A DNA stretch of 64,000 nt from Lingula anatina. Its lineage: Eukaryota > Brachiopoda > Lingulata > Lingulida > Lingulidae. Positions 12,701 to 23,262 of this stretch are shown in pieces; positions within the stretch are counted from its first letter, which is position 1; each line of letters opens with the position of its first letter. Both the position numbers and the translations under genes were made by a program. Location: NCBI RefSeq assembly GCF_001039355.2, contig NW_019773947.1, positions 555,036 to 619,035 of the forward strand, in the 5' to 3' direction. The notes beneath the pieces are model-generated. The model was not told where the DNA came from. It saw only the letters and a program-made list of their open reading frames with translations, and ran no database searches.

Positions 12701-14510
12701 TAGAAGTATCTCCTCTGAAATTTGCTCCTGATGAGGACCATCTTTGGGCAAAACAAACTGGACTGTCTTCTTGCCAGAATTTTGTAGTTCAATTTCAGTT
12801 TCATTGTCATGGCAACTACAGTCACAGCTCTTAGAAGAGGTTTTGTCCACAGTTGTCTTTTGACTGAGTTCTTGAATTTCTTTTTCTTTCTCTTTTAGCT
12901 TTTCCTCCAGTTGCATGGTATACTTATCTTGTTTCGACCTTATCTCTCTCATGTTTTCATGAATCTGTTCCTTGTCCCTGATTGCTTCTCTCCTTTCTCT
13001 TTCTTGCTCTTCTGATGAGATTTGCAGCTGAGATTTAGCCTCCTTGATTTCTTCTTCCAGGTCCTGTATCTTTTTTTCCTTTAGGGATAAGAGCTGGGCG
13101 TACCTGTCTATTCTGCCTGAGATGTCAGTCTGCAGTTCCCCCGAGATCTGGGAGTGTCTCCTTTTTAATTCATCATTTTCTTGTTTCACCTCCTCATGTT
13201 CCTTGTCTCTGGCCTCTAGTTTAATCTGAAGCTCCTGTAGAGATATTTCAAGCTGAGAATTGAGTCTTTGAAGTTTTCTGTCCTTGTAAAGGATTTCATG
13301 TTTTAGCTTGGTTGACTCTTCATGCGCTTTTTCTTGTTGGTATTCTAGTAACAGTTTCATTATTTGTTGCTTGTCAGTTTCCCAAGCTGAAAAAGGAAAA
13401 AAATATATTATAGTAAAATCCATTCCATTTTGAATGTGGTACCACTTAAATTCAATAATTTTTAATTTAGGACAGTCAGTTTACAGATTCTGAGATAATT
13501 GTTGAAAAAAGACCATCCAACCATCAATGATGGTTATAATAATCATAACATTGAAATAATCACCTATATACTATTAATATTGATGACAATGGACAGGTTA
13601 CCTTCAAATATTGCCGTGGTGTCCTTCCAGCACCATACTTCTTCTTGACCACAACCTTCCAGGACATTGACCAAGGAGGTCAGGCCAGCTTGACCCAGTG
13701 GAAGGACATAGATCAGCATCATGGCGACTCCATGAACATCATTTTTCATTAGACCCTCAAAAGAGAATATTTTACAATGTTTTTTTTTAATTAGGAGTTT
13801 TGAGTCCATATATGTTAATGAGAACATGAAATAAATGATTTGCACGTAATGTAATCCATACCCTTTAGAATAATAAAAAATAATGTAGACAGTGTATCCT
13901 GAAAGTATTAAGTACCAATTATAATACTTACAGTGTCACCCAGTTATATGTGACACCATGTTTCAGTTTAATCTTGTTTATGAGTTAAAATTGACTCACC
14001 CTCAGGGACTGCACGATGTTTTTATGGAGAAGTTCCTCTTCTAGTGCTTTGGTAAAAAACTCCTCCGTTAGCCTTATGTTTTTGATCAAAAAGTTAACTA
14101 AGTCACAAATTTTGCACTGTTTTGTCATGGTTTTATCACCTTATCATATATATATATATATTCAACATGCATATCTCAATCTTTTTAAGTGTATAAATTT
14201 CAGATAAAATATTTTAATTACCTTGGCCCCCAAAAGATCAATAACCAATCAATCTCTGCATATTGTTACTAATTGGTCAGCCCTTTATCACTACTGGTAA
14301 TTGCCAAATCTACCAACCACAATATTGGCGGCCCAGACCTTTGATTGATTACTTTCATCAATATTGGAATAAATGACTCTGTGTATTTTGTGTAACAGGG
14401 TATGGGTTATTGCATAAAGTTAATTTAGCCATGCGTAGTACAAATGCTGTAAAAGCATAATTTAGTATTAACCACAATACAACTTATCTTTTCTTTCCTT
14501 TTGACTGATT
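8929..14510. repeat. Duplicated CARD block, copy 2
   Basis: This is the counterpart of 850-6530. It carries all of A2 and the first two and a half exons of B2. Its left boundary (8929) falls inside B2 exon 3, where sequence continues normally into the rest of B2, so this copy is the intact arrangement. Its right boundary (about 14510) gives way to simple repeats and then MYO19. Confidence 0.9.
10778..14128 (-). CDS. A2: CARD / coiled-coil / ZU5-UPA / CARD protein
   Basis: The exons are 14128-14000, 13755-13602, 13386-11248 and 11085-10778, with the same lengths and phases as A1; the model gives 909 residues. The start MTKQCKICDLV was chosen because it opens the first in-phase exon of the CARD-like fold. 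Domains in order are N-terminal CARD-like (1-94), coiled coil (about 95-430, with CDCSCH), low-complexity linker, ZU5-like (about 531-660), UPA-like (about 665-805) and C-terminal CARD-like (808-909). Differences from A1 are conservative, for example G/S in the KNI(S/G)NPAK stretch and R/H in the last exon. The frame is fully open, so the gene looks functional. Its 3' neighbour B2 follows on the same strand about 1.0 kb downstream, consistent with a tandem family. Confidence 0.8.
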
Positions 14511-14567
14511 TTATTTGGTTTGACTTGTCTGCTCAGTATTTTGTATGTAAGTGTCAGCGCTCTATAT

Positions 14568-14606
<39 letters not shown>

Positions 14607-14716
14607 TTAAAATATTTTAAAGGACAAGTTTTATGTGTGTCAATTGGATGTAATCAGCAAAAAAAAAGGCATAACAATAATTCCAGTTTGTATATATATA
14701 TATTTGTTAACACCAG
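14511..14716. other. Low-complexity junction between the CARD cluster and MYO19
   Basis: This stretch holds an (ATTT)n microsatellite (about 14566-14608), a short A run and a TATATA tract. No exon for the first half of a myosin motor is found here or upstream. It is a likely place for an assembly join. Confidence 0.6.
14566..14608. repeat. (ATTT)n microsatellite
   Basis: About ten uninterrupted ATTT/TTTA units are visible. Confidence 0.95.
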
Positions 14717-15145
14717 GTCCTAGGTGCCATCCTTCACCTTGGTAACTTGGTGTTTGATGGAGATGGAGACCAGGGATGTTATGTGGACACTGATGACCAA
14801 GGTGAGAATTCTTAACATGTAGTTTATTATCAGGGGCAGATCCAAAGATATTTTCTGACAGTCTTCCAAACTATCTTTGTTGATCTCTCCTCCATTTTTG
14901 ACTGTCTTCCGACAGAAAAAATGAGATTCCATCAACGTAAACTTGAAAATCTGACCGTCTTCTGGAAGACACAGAAGATGGCCTCAATCCGCCCCTGATT
15001 ATCTAGGTTTACTTTTTTATAATTTAGCTTGTCATCTATATATTTTATATTCACTGAGATTACTCCTAATAAAAGTTGTAATGCAGTTTAAAATTGCCCA
15101 TTTTCTTTTCAAAATATCACAAAATCTGAGATATTTTAAAAGCTT
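14665..15145. repeat. MYO19 intron/exon duplication, copy 1
   Basis: This segment contains the myosin exon at 14717-14801. It reappears at about 15868-16354 with only a few differences. Copy 1 ends at 15145, where unrelated sequence begins; copy 2 starts just after the N at 15839. The pattern fits two haplotypes laid end to end. Confidence 0.85.
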
Positions 15146-18100
15146 AAAGGACAACTCAGTGGGTTAGATTAATGTATAGAAGCAGGTTCTATGTAAAACT
15201 TTGATCAGATTTGTGTTTTGGGAGATTGTTTATTATTATATGAATAAGTCTGGGTCACAAAAGTCCTGTTAAGACAACTAGAATAAAGAATTAGAAAACG
15301 AAAACTATTTATCATGATTTCGGAGCACAGCCAGAAGCGCTTCCGGCTCAAGGTCACGACCTCGATTTTCCCACGCTTACGACCAATCACAGCAGGCTTC
15401 AGTCAGCATGAGATAGACGTCACGACTACACAGCGAAACTTTTCAGACATGTAAGTGCCGCCTGTCCATCTTTTTGGTACATGTACCGATCAAAAACAGA
15501 AAACGTAAAGCCCAAAAGGCTCTTATACACGTAACCAACTTTGTATGAGCACAAATATTGTCATTTATTGTGAACAGGATAATATGATAATCAGACACAC
15601 TTGAGACCTGTGAAGCGCATACTCACGTGTCGAGGAGTAGTTTCGCCATTGCCTCGTATGTGAGTCCTAACTCAGCTTTAAGTGTCCTCCACCGCACCAC
15701 CTCCCTCCCAACATACACAGTCTGAGTGCTTCTTTGTCTGTCTCTAATTTTCTTTCGTATCTTTCGAACTGGAGTGGCTATTTTCTTTCGCCCCCTTTTG
15801 TCGCTCTCCTGTTCAGACTTGCCGCGCATCTGAGCCATNCAAAAAAAAAAAAAAAAAGAAAAAAAAAAAAAGGCTTAACAATAATTCCAGTTTGTATATA
15901 TATATATTTGTCATCACCAGGTCCTAGGTGCCATCCTTCACCTTGGTAACTTGGTGTTTGATGGAGATGGAGACCAGGGATGTTATGTGGACACTGATGA
16001 CCAAGGTGAGAATTCTTAACATGTAGTTTATTATCAGGGGCAGATCCAGAGATATTTTCTGACAGTCTTCCAAATTATCTTTGTTGATCTCTCCTCCATT
16101 TTTGACTGTCTTCCGACAGAAAAAATGAGATTCCATCAACGTAAACTTGAAAATCTGACCGTCTTCTGGAAGACACAGAAGATGGCCTCAATCCGCCCCT
16201 GATTATCTAGGTTTACTTTTTTATAATTTAGCTTGTCATCTATATATTTTATATTCACTGAGATTACTCCTAATAAAAGTTGTAATGCAGTTTAAAACTG
16301 CCCTTTAAGATTTTCTTTTCAAAATATCACAAAATCTGAGATATTTTAAAAGCTAATATAGTTGTTTGTAAATTTGATACATTTCTCTACAAAGAATCGC
16401 CTCTCTTGCAGACTGTAATGTTTCCCTGGACCTGGCTAGCAAGCTGCTGGGTGTGGATCCCTCAGTGCTAGAGAAAGCTCTAACATTCCGCCGTATTGCT
16501 GCCTCCCACAGCCGCAGACAGAGTGTCTTCCATAAACCATGTAATGAGCAGGAGGGGAGGAGCAGACGAGATTGTCTGTCTAAGACCCTTTATTCCAGGT
16601 AGTTTTTACGCTCCTAAAATTGCACTGGCCTAAACAAAAGAAATATTTCTGAAACTTTTAGATATTTTTAAATATTCTTAAAGAGATTTATTCTTTGCAT
16701 ATATATACATGGAGGAATGTTGTGTTGATTTGTAATTGTTTTTCCCTAAGATGTTTTTTATGTACAGACACAGATGTGTCTGTACATATAGCCATCATCT
16801 GCGTCTGTCGTCGACGTCGTCGCTGTCGTGTANGTTTTGGATAGGATATACCTTGGTCATTATGGGGAAATTGGTGAGTTTTCCAGGAAAATTCATTTTC
16901 GTGCTATTTTAAGGGTTTAACGCGCTGAGACTGTCTTTAATATAGTTGTTTGTAAATTTGATATATTTCTCTACAAAGAATCACCTCTCTTGCAGACTGT
17001 AATGTTTCCCTGGACCTGGCTAGCAAGCTGCTGGGTGTGGATCCCTCAGTGCTAGAGAAAGCTCTAACATTCCGCCGTATTGCTGCCTCCCACAGCCGCA
17101 GACAGAGTGTCTTCCATAAACCATGTAATGAGCAGGAGGGGAGGAGCAGACGAGATTGTCTGTCTAAGACCCTTTATTCCAGGTAGTTTTTACGCTCCTA
17201 AAATTGCACTGGCCTAAACAAAAGAAATATTTCTGAAACTTTTTGATATTTTTAAATATTCTTTAAGAGATTTATTCTTTGCATATATATACATGGAGGA
17301 ATGTTGTGTTGATTTGTAATTGTTTTTCCCTAAGATGTTTTTTTTAACCTTTATATAAAACCCTGTTTTCTATTTGTTATGAAATATGTTTAATATATAC
17401 AGCTCAGATAATTTTAATGTTATTTATATTATTTCTCATGTCTAAAGATTAAAATGTAATATTTTTAGGTTATTTGACTGGTTAGTTTCCTTCATCAATG
17501 GATGTATCAAAACCAAGGAACTGTACAGTTTTATAGGTTGGTAAAACAATCTGATTCTTAATATTTCCACCTTTTTCTGAAAGAAAATAAAATAATTGTT
17601 CACTTTCATATGAAGTTTTGCAAGCAAGGACAATTTTGACTGATATTGTCTTTTAAAGAGTTTACACTAAATGACTTTTGAGTTGCTGTGATATCAGTTC
17701 TTGTTTTCCTGAAGGGTTGCTTGATATCTATGGTTTTGAGAGCTTCATAAACAACAGCTTGGAGCAGCTGTGCATCAACTATGCCAATGAGAGGCTTCAG
17801 CAGCACTTTGTGGCACATTTTCTGAAAGAACTGCAGGTAAATGTTAGCTTTAAAGTTTGATTCTTAAATTCACTGCAGAATGGATTAGAAAGAAAAATTG
17901 AAGAACAGTCTATAGAAAAGTTTTCCAATGCTTAAGTTTGGTGTATTCTCATTTTCTTTGAAAGATAGAGAGATTAATTTTCAAGAATTTTTGATAAACT
18001 GTGAGCAAAATTAACACGTTTTCAGACAACATGGTCATAAAAAGGACATTGATCTAGTTTTTACCAATTACAAACTTATTCACTTTTAGGCTGAGTATGT

Positions 18101-21100
18101 TAAAGAGGCATTGCCATGGACACATACAGACTTTGTGGACAACAGACCATGTGTGGAGCTACTTGATGGGAGTCTGGGAATCTTCTCACTGCTCATAGAG
18201 GTACTTGTATCACAGGCTTTAGTTGCAAAATAGAGAAAAACAATATATATATAGAATACTGGACTCAGTGTGATTTTAGCTTGTAATTACTTTTAAAAGT
18301 AGTTTAAATGATTTATTTAATTTACTTGAGATAAAATCATCAAACAAAACTATTGATTTTTTTGTCTGATAGAACATTAGATCATAATATAAGTAGGTGT
18401 ATATTGAGCTTGCCCTTTCTGAACAAAATGTATATCTGTGCATGGTTTTAAGTCTTCCGTCTGAAGAAAAATTTAACTTTTGATATCAACTCTGTTTCAG
18501 GAATGCAACCTCAATAGACCATCCTCTGTCAAAATGATCTGTGATCGGATTTTTACCTCGGCACGAAGTCACCGTCACTTCCAGCAGCCCAAGAAAGACC
18601 TTGAGAACCCTTGGTTTGCTGTGAAGCACTATGCAGGGACGGTACAGTACCAAGTCAGTGGACTGGTGGATAAAAATAAGGTGAGTTTGGATGGTGAGGT
18701 ATTAGTGAATATTTAATGCTGAGTATTGAAGATTGGATATAAAAAATATGAGATAATAAATATAACATTTTTTTATTTCACATATATAGGAAACTTTAGA
18801 AAAGTGACAAAATATTTAAAAGACTATCAGAATTTTAATAAAGCGACTAGATATATAGATCTCTGACTTTCAGCATTTTTCATCCTTAAGGAGTAATTCA
18901 CATTATCGCCTAGTAATTTCTGTTTTCAGGACAATGTTCCAGCAGAACTGGTGGACATGTTGAAGAACAGTGATAATGACTTCATAGCCTCCTTGTTCGC
19001 TGACTTTGAAACAGATCAACCTGGCAGGAAAAAGAAGACTGTTCTTGCTAAATTTAAGGTACTTTTGTAGTTTTCTGTTTTTTTAATTTCACTTTTTCAT
19101 GATCTAAATGAAATAATTAATGATAATTTGTAATAATTTGATGTGATTCATTTGAAATGTCATAAAAATTCAAACAAACATTACAAGTTGCCAATTATTA
19201 AGAATAAAGCAGATAAAAATCAAATCTAGTAGACATGGAGAATCTGCATCTTTTTCACTACCATTATTCACAGAGTTCTTTGGATGCATTGATGAAAACC
19301 CTGAACAGCACAGAATGTCTCTACATCCGGTGTATAAAACCAAACCAGCACTGTGAGGCAGGCCACTTTGATGGCCAGTATGTTATAACGCAGCTGGAGG
19401 CCTGTGGAGTGATGGAGACAGTGGAGATCAGTAGGAATGGATATCCAGCAAGGTGAATATTAGTGAAGAGTGAGGAGCTGTACAGGGATGAGATTTATTC
19501 AACTATGGGCAGATTTGCGAATTTTTGGGAGCCAAAAATGTCATTGGCTAGGCACCCCTGTCAACCCCATGCCATATTTTCCAACTATTTCACTAAATGG
19601 CAGTCTCATCCCTGGCTATAGCATTATAGAGATAAAAGGATGAAAATTAGGACCATTAAATTTTATAAAATTAAATAGAATGTGTTGAGCAGAAGAAAAA
19701 AGGAAAGTCATACCATGATGATTAGTGATTGTCTTGTATTTGGCCATTCATGAAGAGAGAAATAACTTTAAAAATATTTTCTTATAGAATTCCTTATGAC
19801 AAGTTTGTACAGAAGTTTGGAATAATCATCAAAAGTGAGCCAACTCATCTGGTCTCTCTGTCATCCCAGTCAGAATCAGACCGAGACACAGAGAAGGAGA
19901 ATGACCTTCTGTTTGACCCTCTGGACAAACTGTTTAAGAAGCAGCTGTCCCTGCTGGATACCCCCAAAAAGAGTGGCACCCCTAAAAAGAAACTTCGAAG
20001 AAGGACAGGTAACTTATATATTGCTAACTTATATATTGCTAACTATATATATTGCTCTGTCACCAACTGCATTATTTGACTATTTTTCATTCTGCAGTGA
20101 ACCAGCACAAGGAGATATATAACCTCCTTGACTAATCTCAGTATAGTTCATGTTTTATATTTAGAAATATGCTTACTAGCCAATGTTTAAAATCTTCAGC
20201 TTCATGGAGAATGAGTGCTATTCCTTTAAAAAAAAACATATAATAGTCATATATCCAAAGTTAACTTAAAACATAGTCTTATATCTATAGTTAACTTAAA
20301 ACAGTGTTTATTTTTCATTGACATTACAGTATGTGCAACTTTGCTTTATATATATTTTAGGCCTCTCCAGCTCTGATCATACTAGAAAGTGCTGTGCTTC
20401 TGTGATGAAGATTGTTTTTGGTTTTCAACCAAACTTGAGCAAGCAGTTTGGCAGGACCAAACTCTTCTTGCAAGATGGCCAGGTAATAAAAACTGAGAGA
20501 TTAGTCTTTCTGTTTTGTATGTTACATCCACAAGAGTCTTACTTATATGTAAATGTCAACAGTATCTTACAAAATCAGTGAAGTTATTTTGATATTTAAG
20601 AATGAAAATGTTCTTTTAAATACAGCAAAAGCACCTGTTTGTGTTAGCTTTTGCTTTTGCAGAGCTCCAGTTACTTATGCGTATTCTCTTCTGTGCTGTA
20701 GCTGGAACAGTTAGAGGCTGCCCGGTGCAAACTTCTGAGCAGATATGCCTTTACCATACAGTGTGCTTGGAGGAGGTACCAATGTAAAAAGAGGAAATCC
20801 ATCCTGAAGATACAAGCTGGTACGCTTCCCTTAATTTTTTATCTTTCTTTCTTTTTAGTCTTTACTTCTATTTCTGTCTTCACTTCACTAAGTTGAAATC
20901 TAGGCTAACGTGTACAACTTCAAAATGGTGAAGAGCTGTTTACGCTTTTTTCACACAAAATAAAACATGTTGAAAAGAAAATTAAACCTAATTTCAGTTA
21001 TGAGAGGCTGGCTGGTGAGACGAAAATGGCAGAAAACCCTAGATGCCGTCAGGACAATACAAGCAGCTTGGAAGCTATGCAAGGCAAAGAGGGTACAAGC

Positions 21101-21924
21101 CATGTGTAGCCAAACAGGGGCCATCACTGATATTGAAAAGACATCCCCCAAAACGCCAGAAGAGCAGATGGTATCTCAGAACACTAACAACGTACACTCT
21201 TACTCAGTGCGTGAGTGGAGGCCCTGTGATAAAGATGTCAGACATGAGAACATGCTGCCCTCTCCCAGGCTGGTGAAGTCTTTACAGGACCTCAGTTTGT
21301 CAGTGGGGTTACCAAGACTGAGCCATGTTGAGACACAGGATGGCATTGTGTCTTTTAGAAGAATGCCTAGGGTAAGACTGGGTTCCCATGCCTAGATCGA
21401 TCCATCTGGATTGGTCCAACTCCCTGGGGAGTCTCACTAAATGACTATCAACTAACAGGCCTCAATGTCTGTCACACCTACCAAATCAGCTAAGGGGGAA
21501 AGATAATTACCCCCTAACAGCTTTACTAGGCGAAACAAACATTTAAGCTGGTTAAATTAATAACAATTAAGTGAGACTCCCCAGGGAGATAGATCGATCC
21601 AAATATCTGTGGGAATGGTACCCAAATCTTTTCTAATTAGGGTACCCTTTGGATTCTAGCTCGTTGTGGAACAAAGAACTTACCAAATTCTAAAGAAGGT
21701 TTTATTCAGTTTTAGTAAATCAAATATGTTGTCTATATTTTCTATGCTATAGATTGTAATGGCATGTAGAAGTTATTGTACAAATTGACTTTCATTTTGT
21801 TTTCTAGGTCCACATAAAATTCCACACTAAACCAAATAAGGTGCTCAAGTATGCTCACTTCATCAGTCAAAAGGAATTCCTGTGTAGCTTGACAGACTGT
21901 CTTCCTCAGTATGATCCAGTATAA
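14717..21924 (+). CDS. MYO19: Myosin XIX, 5'-truncated, with duplicated exons
   Basis: Actin motor of the mitochondrial outer membrane. Exons: 14717-14801 (repeated 15921-16005), 16412-16598 (repeated 16996-17182), 17469-17536, 17715-17836, 18090-18200, 18501-18680, 18930-19058, 19274-19452, 19788-20008, 20361-20482, 20702-20819, 20998-21371, 21808-21924; all phases fit. Motor motifs are [31 protein letters not shown], and [11 protein letters not shown] followed by [26 protein letters not shown] is typical of class XIX. IQ motifs follow: [41 protein letters not shown]. The short C-terminus with [17 protein letters not shown] matches the MYO19 membrane-anchoring tail. The P-loop and switch I exons are missing: upstream lies the CARD cluster on the other strand, so the 5' half is lost or misplaced. 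Confidence 0.92.
14831..14997. mobile_element. Short DNA transposon, CAGGGGC termini
   Basis: A 167-bp element bounded by CAGGGGCAGAT and, inverted, CAGGGGCGGAT. The bases ATTAT flank both sides as a possible target duplication. It is non-autonomous and hAT-like by its ends. It sits in a MYO19 intron, and the same insertion is present in the duplicated copy. Confidence 0.75.
15146..15838. mobile_element. Inserted segment present in only one MYO19 copy
   Basis: The sequence between the end of duplicate copy 1 and the N at 15839 has no counterpart in copy 2. Its CpG content is higher than that of its surroundings, and it ends with a minus-strand open frame that starts at the gap. It looks like an insertion polymorphism, probably a mobile element cut off by the contig end. 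Confidence 0.55.
15623..15838 (-). CDS. Short basic protein start, possibly transposon-derived
   Basis: An open frame of 71 codons starts at the ATG touching the N gap and reads [19 protein letters not shown], then an Arg/Lys-rich stretch, then [20 protein letters not shown]. The last part resembles the short LGL...A.FLLD helical motif seen near the start of several uncharacterised metazoan, often transposon-linked, proteins. That resemblance is from memory and weak. The frame may continue through splicing to the left. No catalytic motif is visible. It could also be a chance frame. Confidence 0.3.
   Translation of the reverse strand: MAQMRGKSEQESDKRGRKKIATPVRKIRKKIRDRQRSTQTVYVGREVVRWRTLKAELGLTYEAMAKLLLDT
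15868..16354. repeat. MYO19 intron/exon duplication, copy 2
   Basis: Counterpart of 14665-15145, beginning after the N and an A run. It includes the repeated myosin exon 15921-16005 and a second copy of the CAGGGGC element at 16035-16201. Confidence 0.85.
16035..16201. mobile_element. Second copy of the CAGGGGC-ended element
   Basis: Same 167-bp element as at 14831-14997, with the same flanks. It is a passenger in the duplicated segment, not an independent insertion. Confidence 0.75.
16357..16758. repeat. MYO19 exon 16412-16598 duplication, copy 1
   Basis: Nearly identical to about 16938-17341 and includes a full exon with both splice sites. The two copies are separated by about 180 bp of unrelated sequence that holds the N at 16833. 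Confidence 0.9.
16759..16937. mobile_element. Repeat-like insert with perfect palindrome and CGTCGTCG tract
   Basis: Starts with TGTACAGACACA-GA-TGTGTCTGTACA (16761-16786, perfect 12-base arms), then a CGTCGACGTCGTCG stretch (about 16807-16825), the N at 16833 and further non-myosin sequence. Its CpG content contrasts with the surrounding intron. It looks like the two ends of a dispersed element with unknown middle. Confidence 0.55.
16938..17341. repeat. MYO19 exon duplication, copy 2
   Basis: Counterpart of 16357-16758, containing the exon 16996-17182. This copy continues normally into the downstream myosin exons. Confidence 0.9.
21373..21637. mobile_element. Foldback MITE in a MYO19 intron
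   Basis: Inverted arms are visible: GACTGGGTTCCCATGCC...GATCGATCC...CTCCCTGGGGAGTCTCACT on the left, and AGTGAGACTCCCCAGGGAG...GATCGATCC...GGGAATGGTACCCA on the right. A related element occurs in a DNA2 intron (about 45950-46212). The left end lies only 2-5 bases inside the GTAAG donor of the preceding exon. Confidence 0.75.
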
Positions 21925-22690
21925 ACAAATATGTACAATGTGGAACTGTGAAATATCTTCTTTTTTATTTTTTTTCTCTATGTCAATCATTGCATTTGAT
22001 AAAGAAAAAATGATAAATATGTTATTGCATATCATTCTGCTTATTCCAGATGGTGAAATTGGTTGTAAATACAGTAATCTTATGCTAAAGTAGGATTGAG
22101 TTAAGTGCAATTTTAAAAGAGATATTACTAGATATGGGTGATGGTATTGGTAGTATCTTGTACCAATTGATAAGGTGTTGTCACTGCTGTGTAGCTAAAT
22201 TCCTGTGATTAGTAGAGATTAATTACATTTGTTGACCTTTTAGTTTGTAAGATATTTGAAATGTGTTATAGTAAAATGTATATTTTATTTATTTCAAACC
22301 AATACAAATATGCCATAATTATATCAAAATACCACTCCAGTTGTACTGAGAATTATAATTAATAATATCCATTTAAATACAGATTTTTTTTTTTTTTTTT
22401 TTTGAGGGTGGGGACTTAGTTGTGTTGTCTGATATTGTTGCACAGCATCGGCTCAGTGAACCAGTGACTTACAAGTTGTTCATGTCTTTTGCACAATAGA
22501 TTATTTGTGTTTAGAGTGGTGTTCTAAATGTTTTGTGATATCATCCTGATAAATTGAAGTATTTTTAAAACTTGGCTACTCCAAACTTAGTTATTAACAA
22601 AACATTGAAATTCAAAATCACACACAGGTGCAAGAGATGTTGGTGAATACTATCTGCAGATAAAGGAAAATCAATTAAATAAATAAATTG
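21925..22690 (+). other. MYO19 3' untranslated region
   Basis: AT-rich non-coding sequence after the stop. Overlapping AATAAA signals lie at about 22677-22686, and a T run at about 22383-22403. The extent is inferred from the first strong polyadenylation signal. Confidence 0.5.
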
Positions 22691-22962
22691 GAAAACATAC
22701 TTAAAAACTATATTCTAAGTGATTGAATAGGTTGAAGTTGAAACTAGGCATCCAAGGGAATATGCTTCAAAAATGTAGTCAAAGTTACGTTTTCAAAGAG
22801 TATTGTGTGCCAATAATCCATCCATCTCAGTCCCTTAAATATTTTTTTTAAAATGATTAATGGCTTTGTCTGCTTTCCAAACAATGTGATAAATAGCATT
22901 TATTATTTGGATATAATGTATAATGTCACAAAAAGTTATTAGAAGGGGTTTTTTTACAGAGC

Positions 22963-23080
22963 CCCCCCCCAAAAAAAAAAAAAAAAAAAAAATTATAACC
23001 AACAGTAATTGCATTTCACTAAAAAACAAACAGGCAGCCATCACCTTATTATTCATTCAAATGATAATACCCCCCCCCCC

Positions 23081-23123
<43 letters not shown>

Positions 23124-23262
23124 NNNNNNNNNNNNNNNNNNNNNNNNNATTAAAACCAACAGTAATTGCATTTCACTAAAAAAAAAACAGGCAGCCCACC
23201 ACCTTATTATTCAATCAAAAATAAAAAACCCCCCCCCCCCAAAAAAAAAAAAAAAAAAAAAA
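22963..23262. repeat. Poly-C/poly-A tracts and a 25-base N gap
   Basis: Three C9-12/A15+ tracts. The stretch 22993-23091 recurs after the gap at 23149-23247 with small changes (AACAGTAATTGCATTTCACT is shared). The N run is 23124-23148. It is another gap flanked by a local duplication. No gene. Confidence 0.9.

Noticed and set aside
16412-17182. Mutually exclusive alternative exons in MYO19
   Set aside because: The two exon copies are essentially identical and separated by an N and repeat sequence, so they look like haplotypes or a duplication artefact, not functional alternatives.
22923-23153. Open frame of Pro/Lys runs across the poly-C/poly-A tracts
   Set aside because: It is low-complexity translation running into the N gap, with no codon structure.
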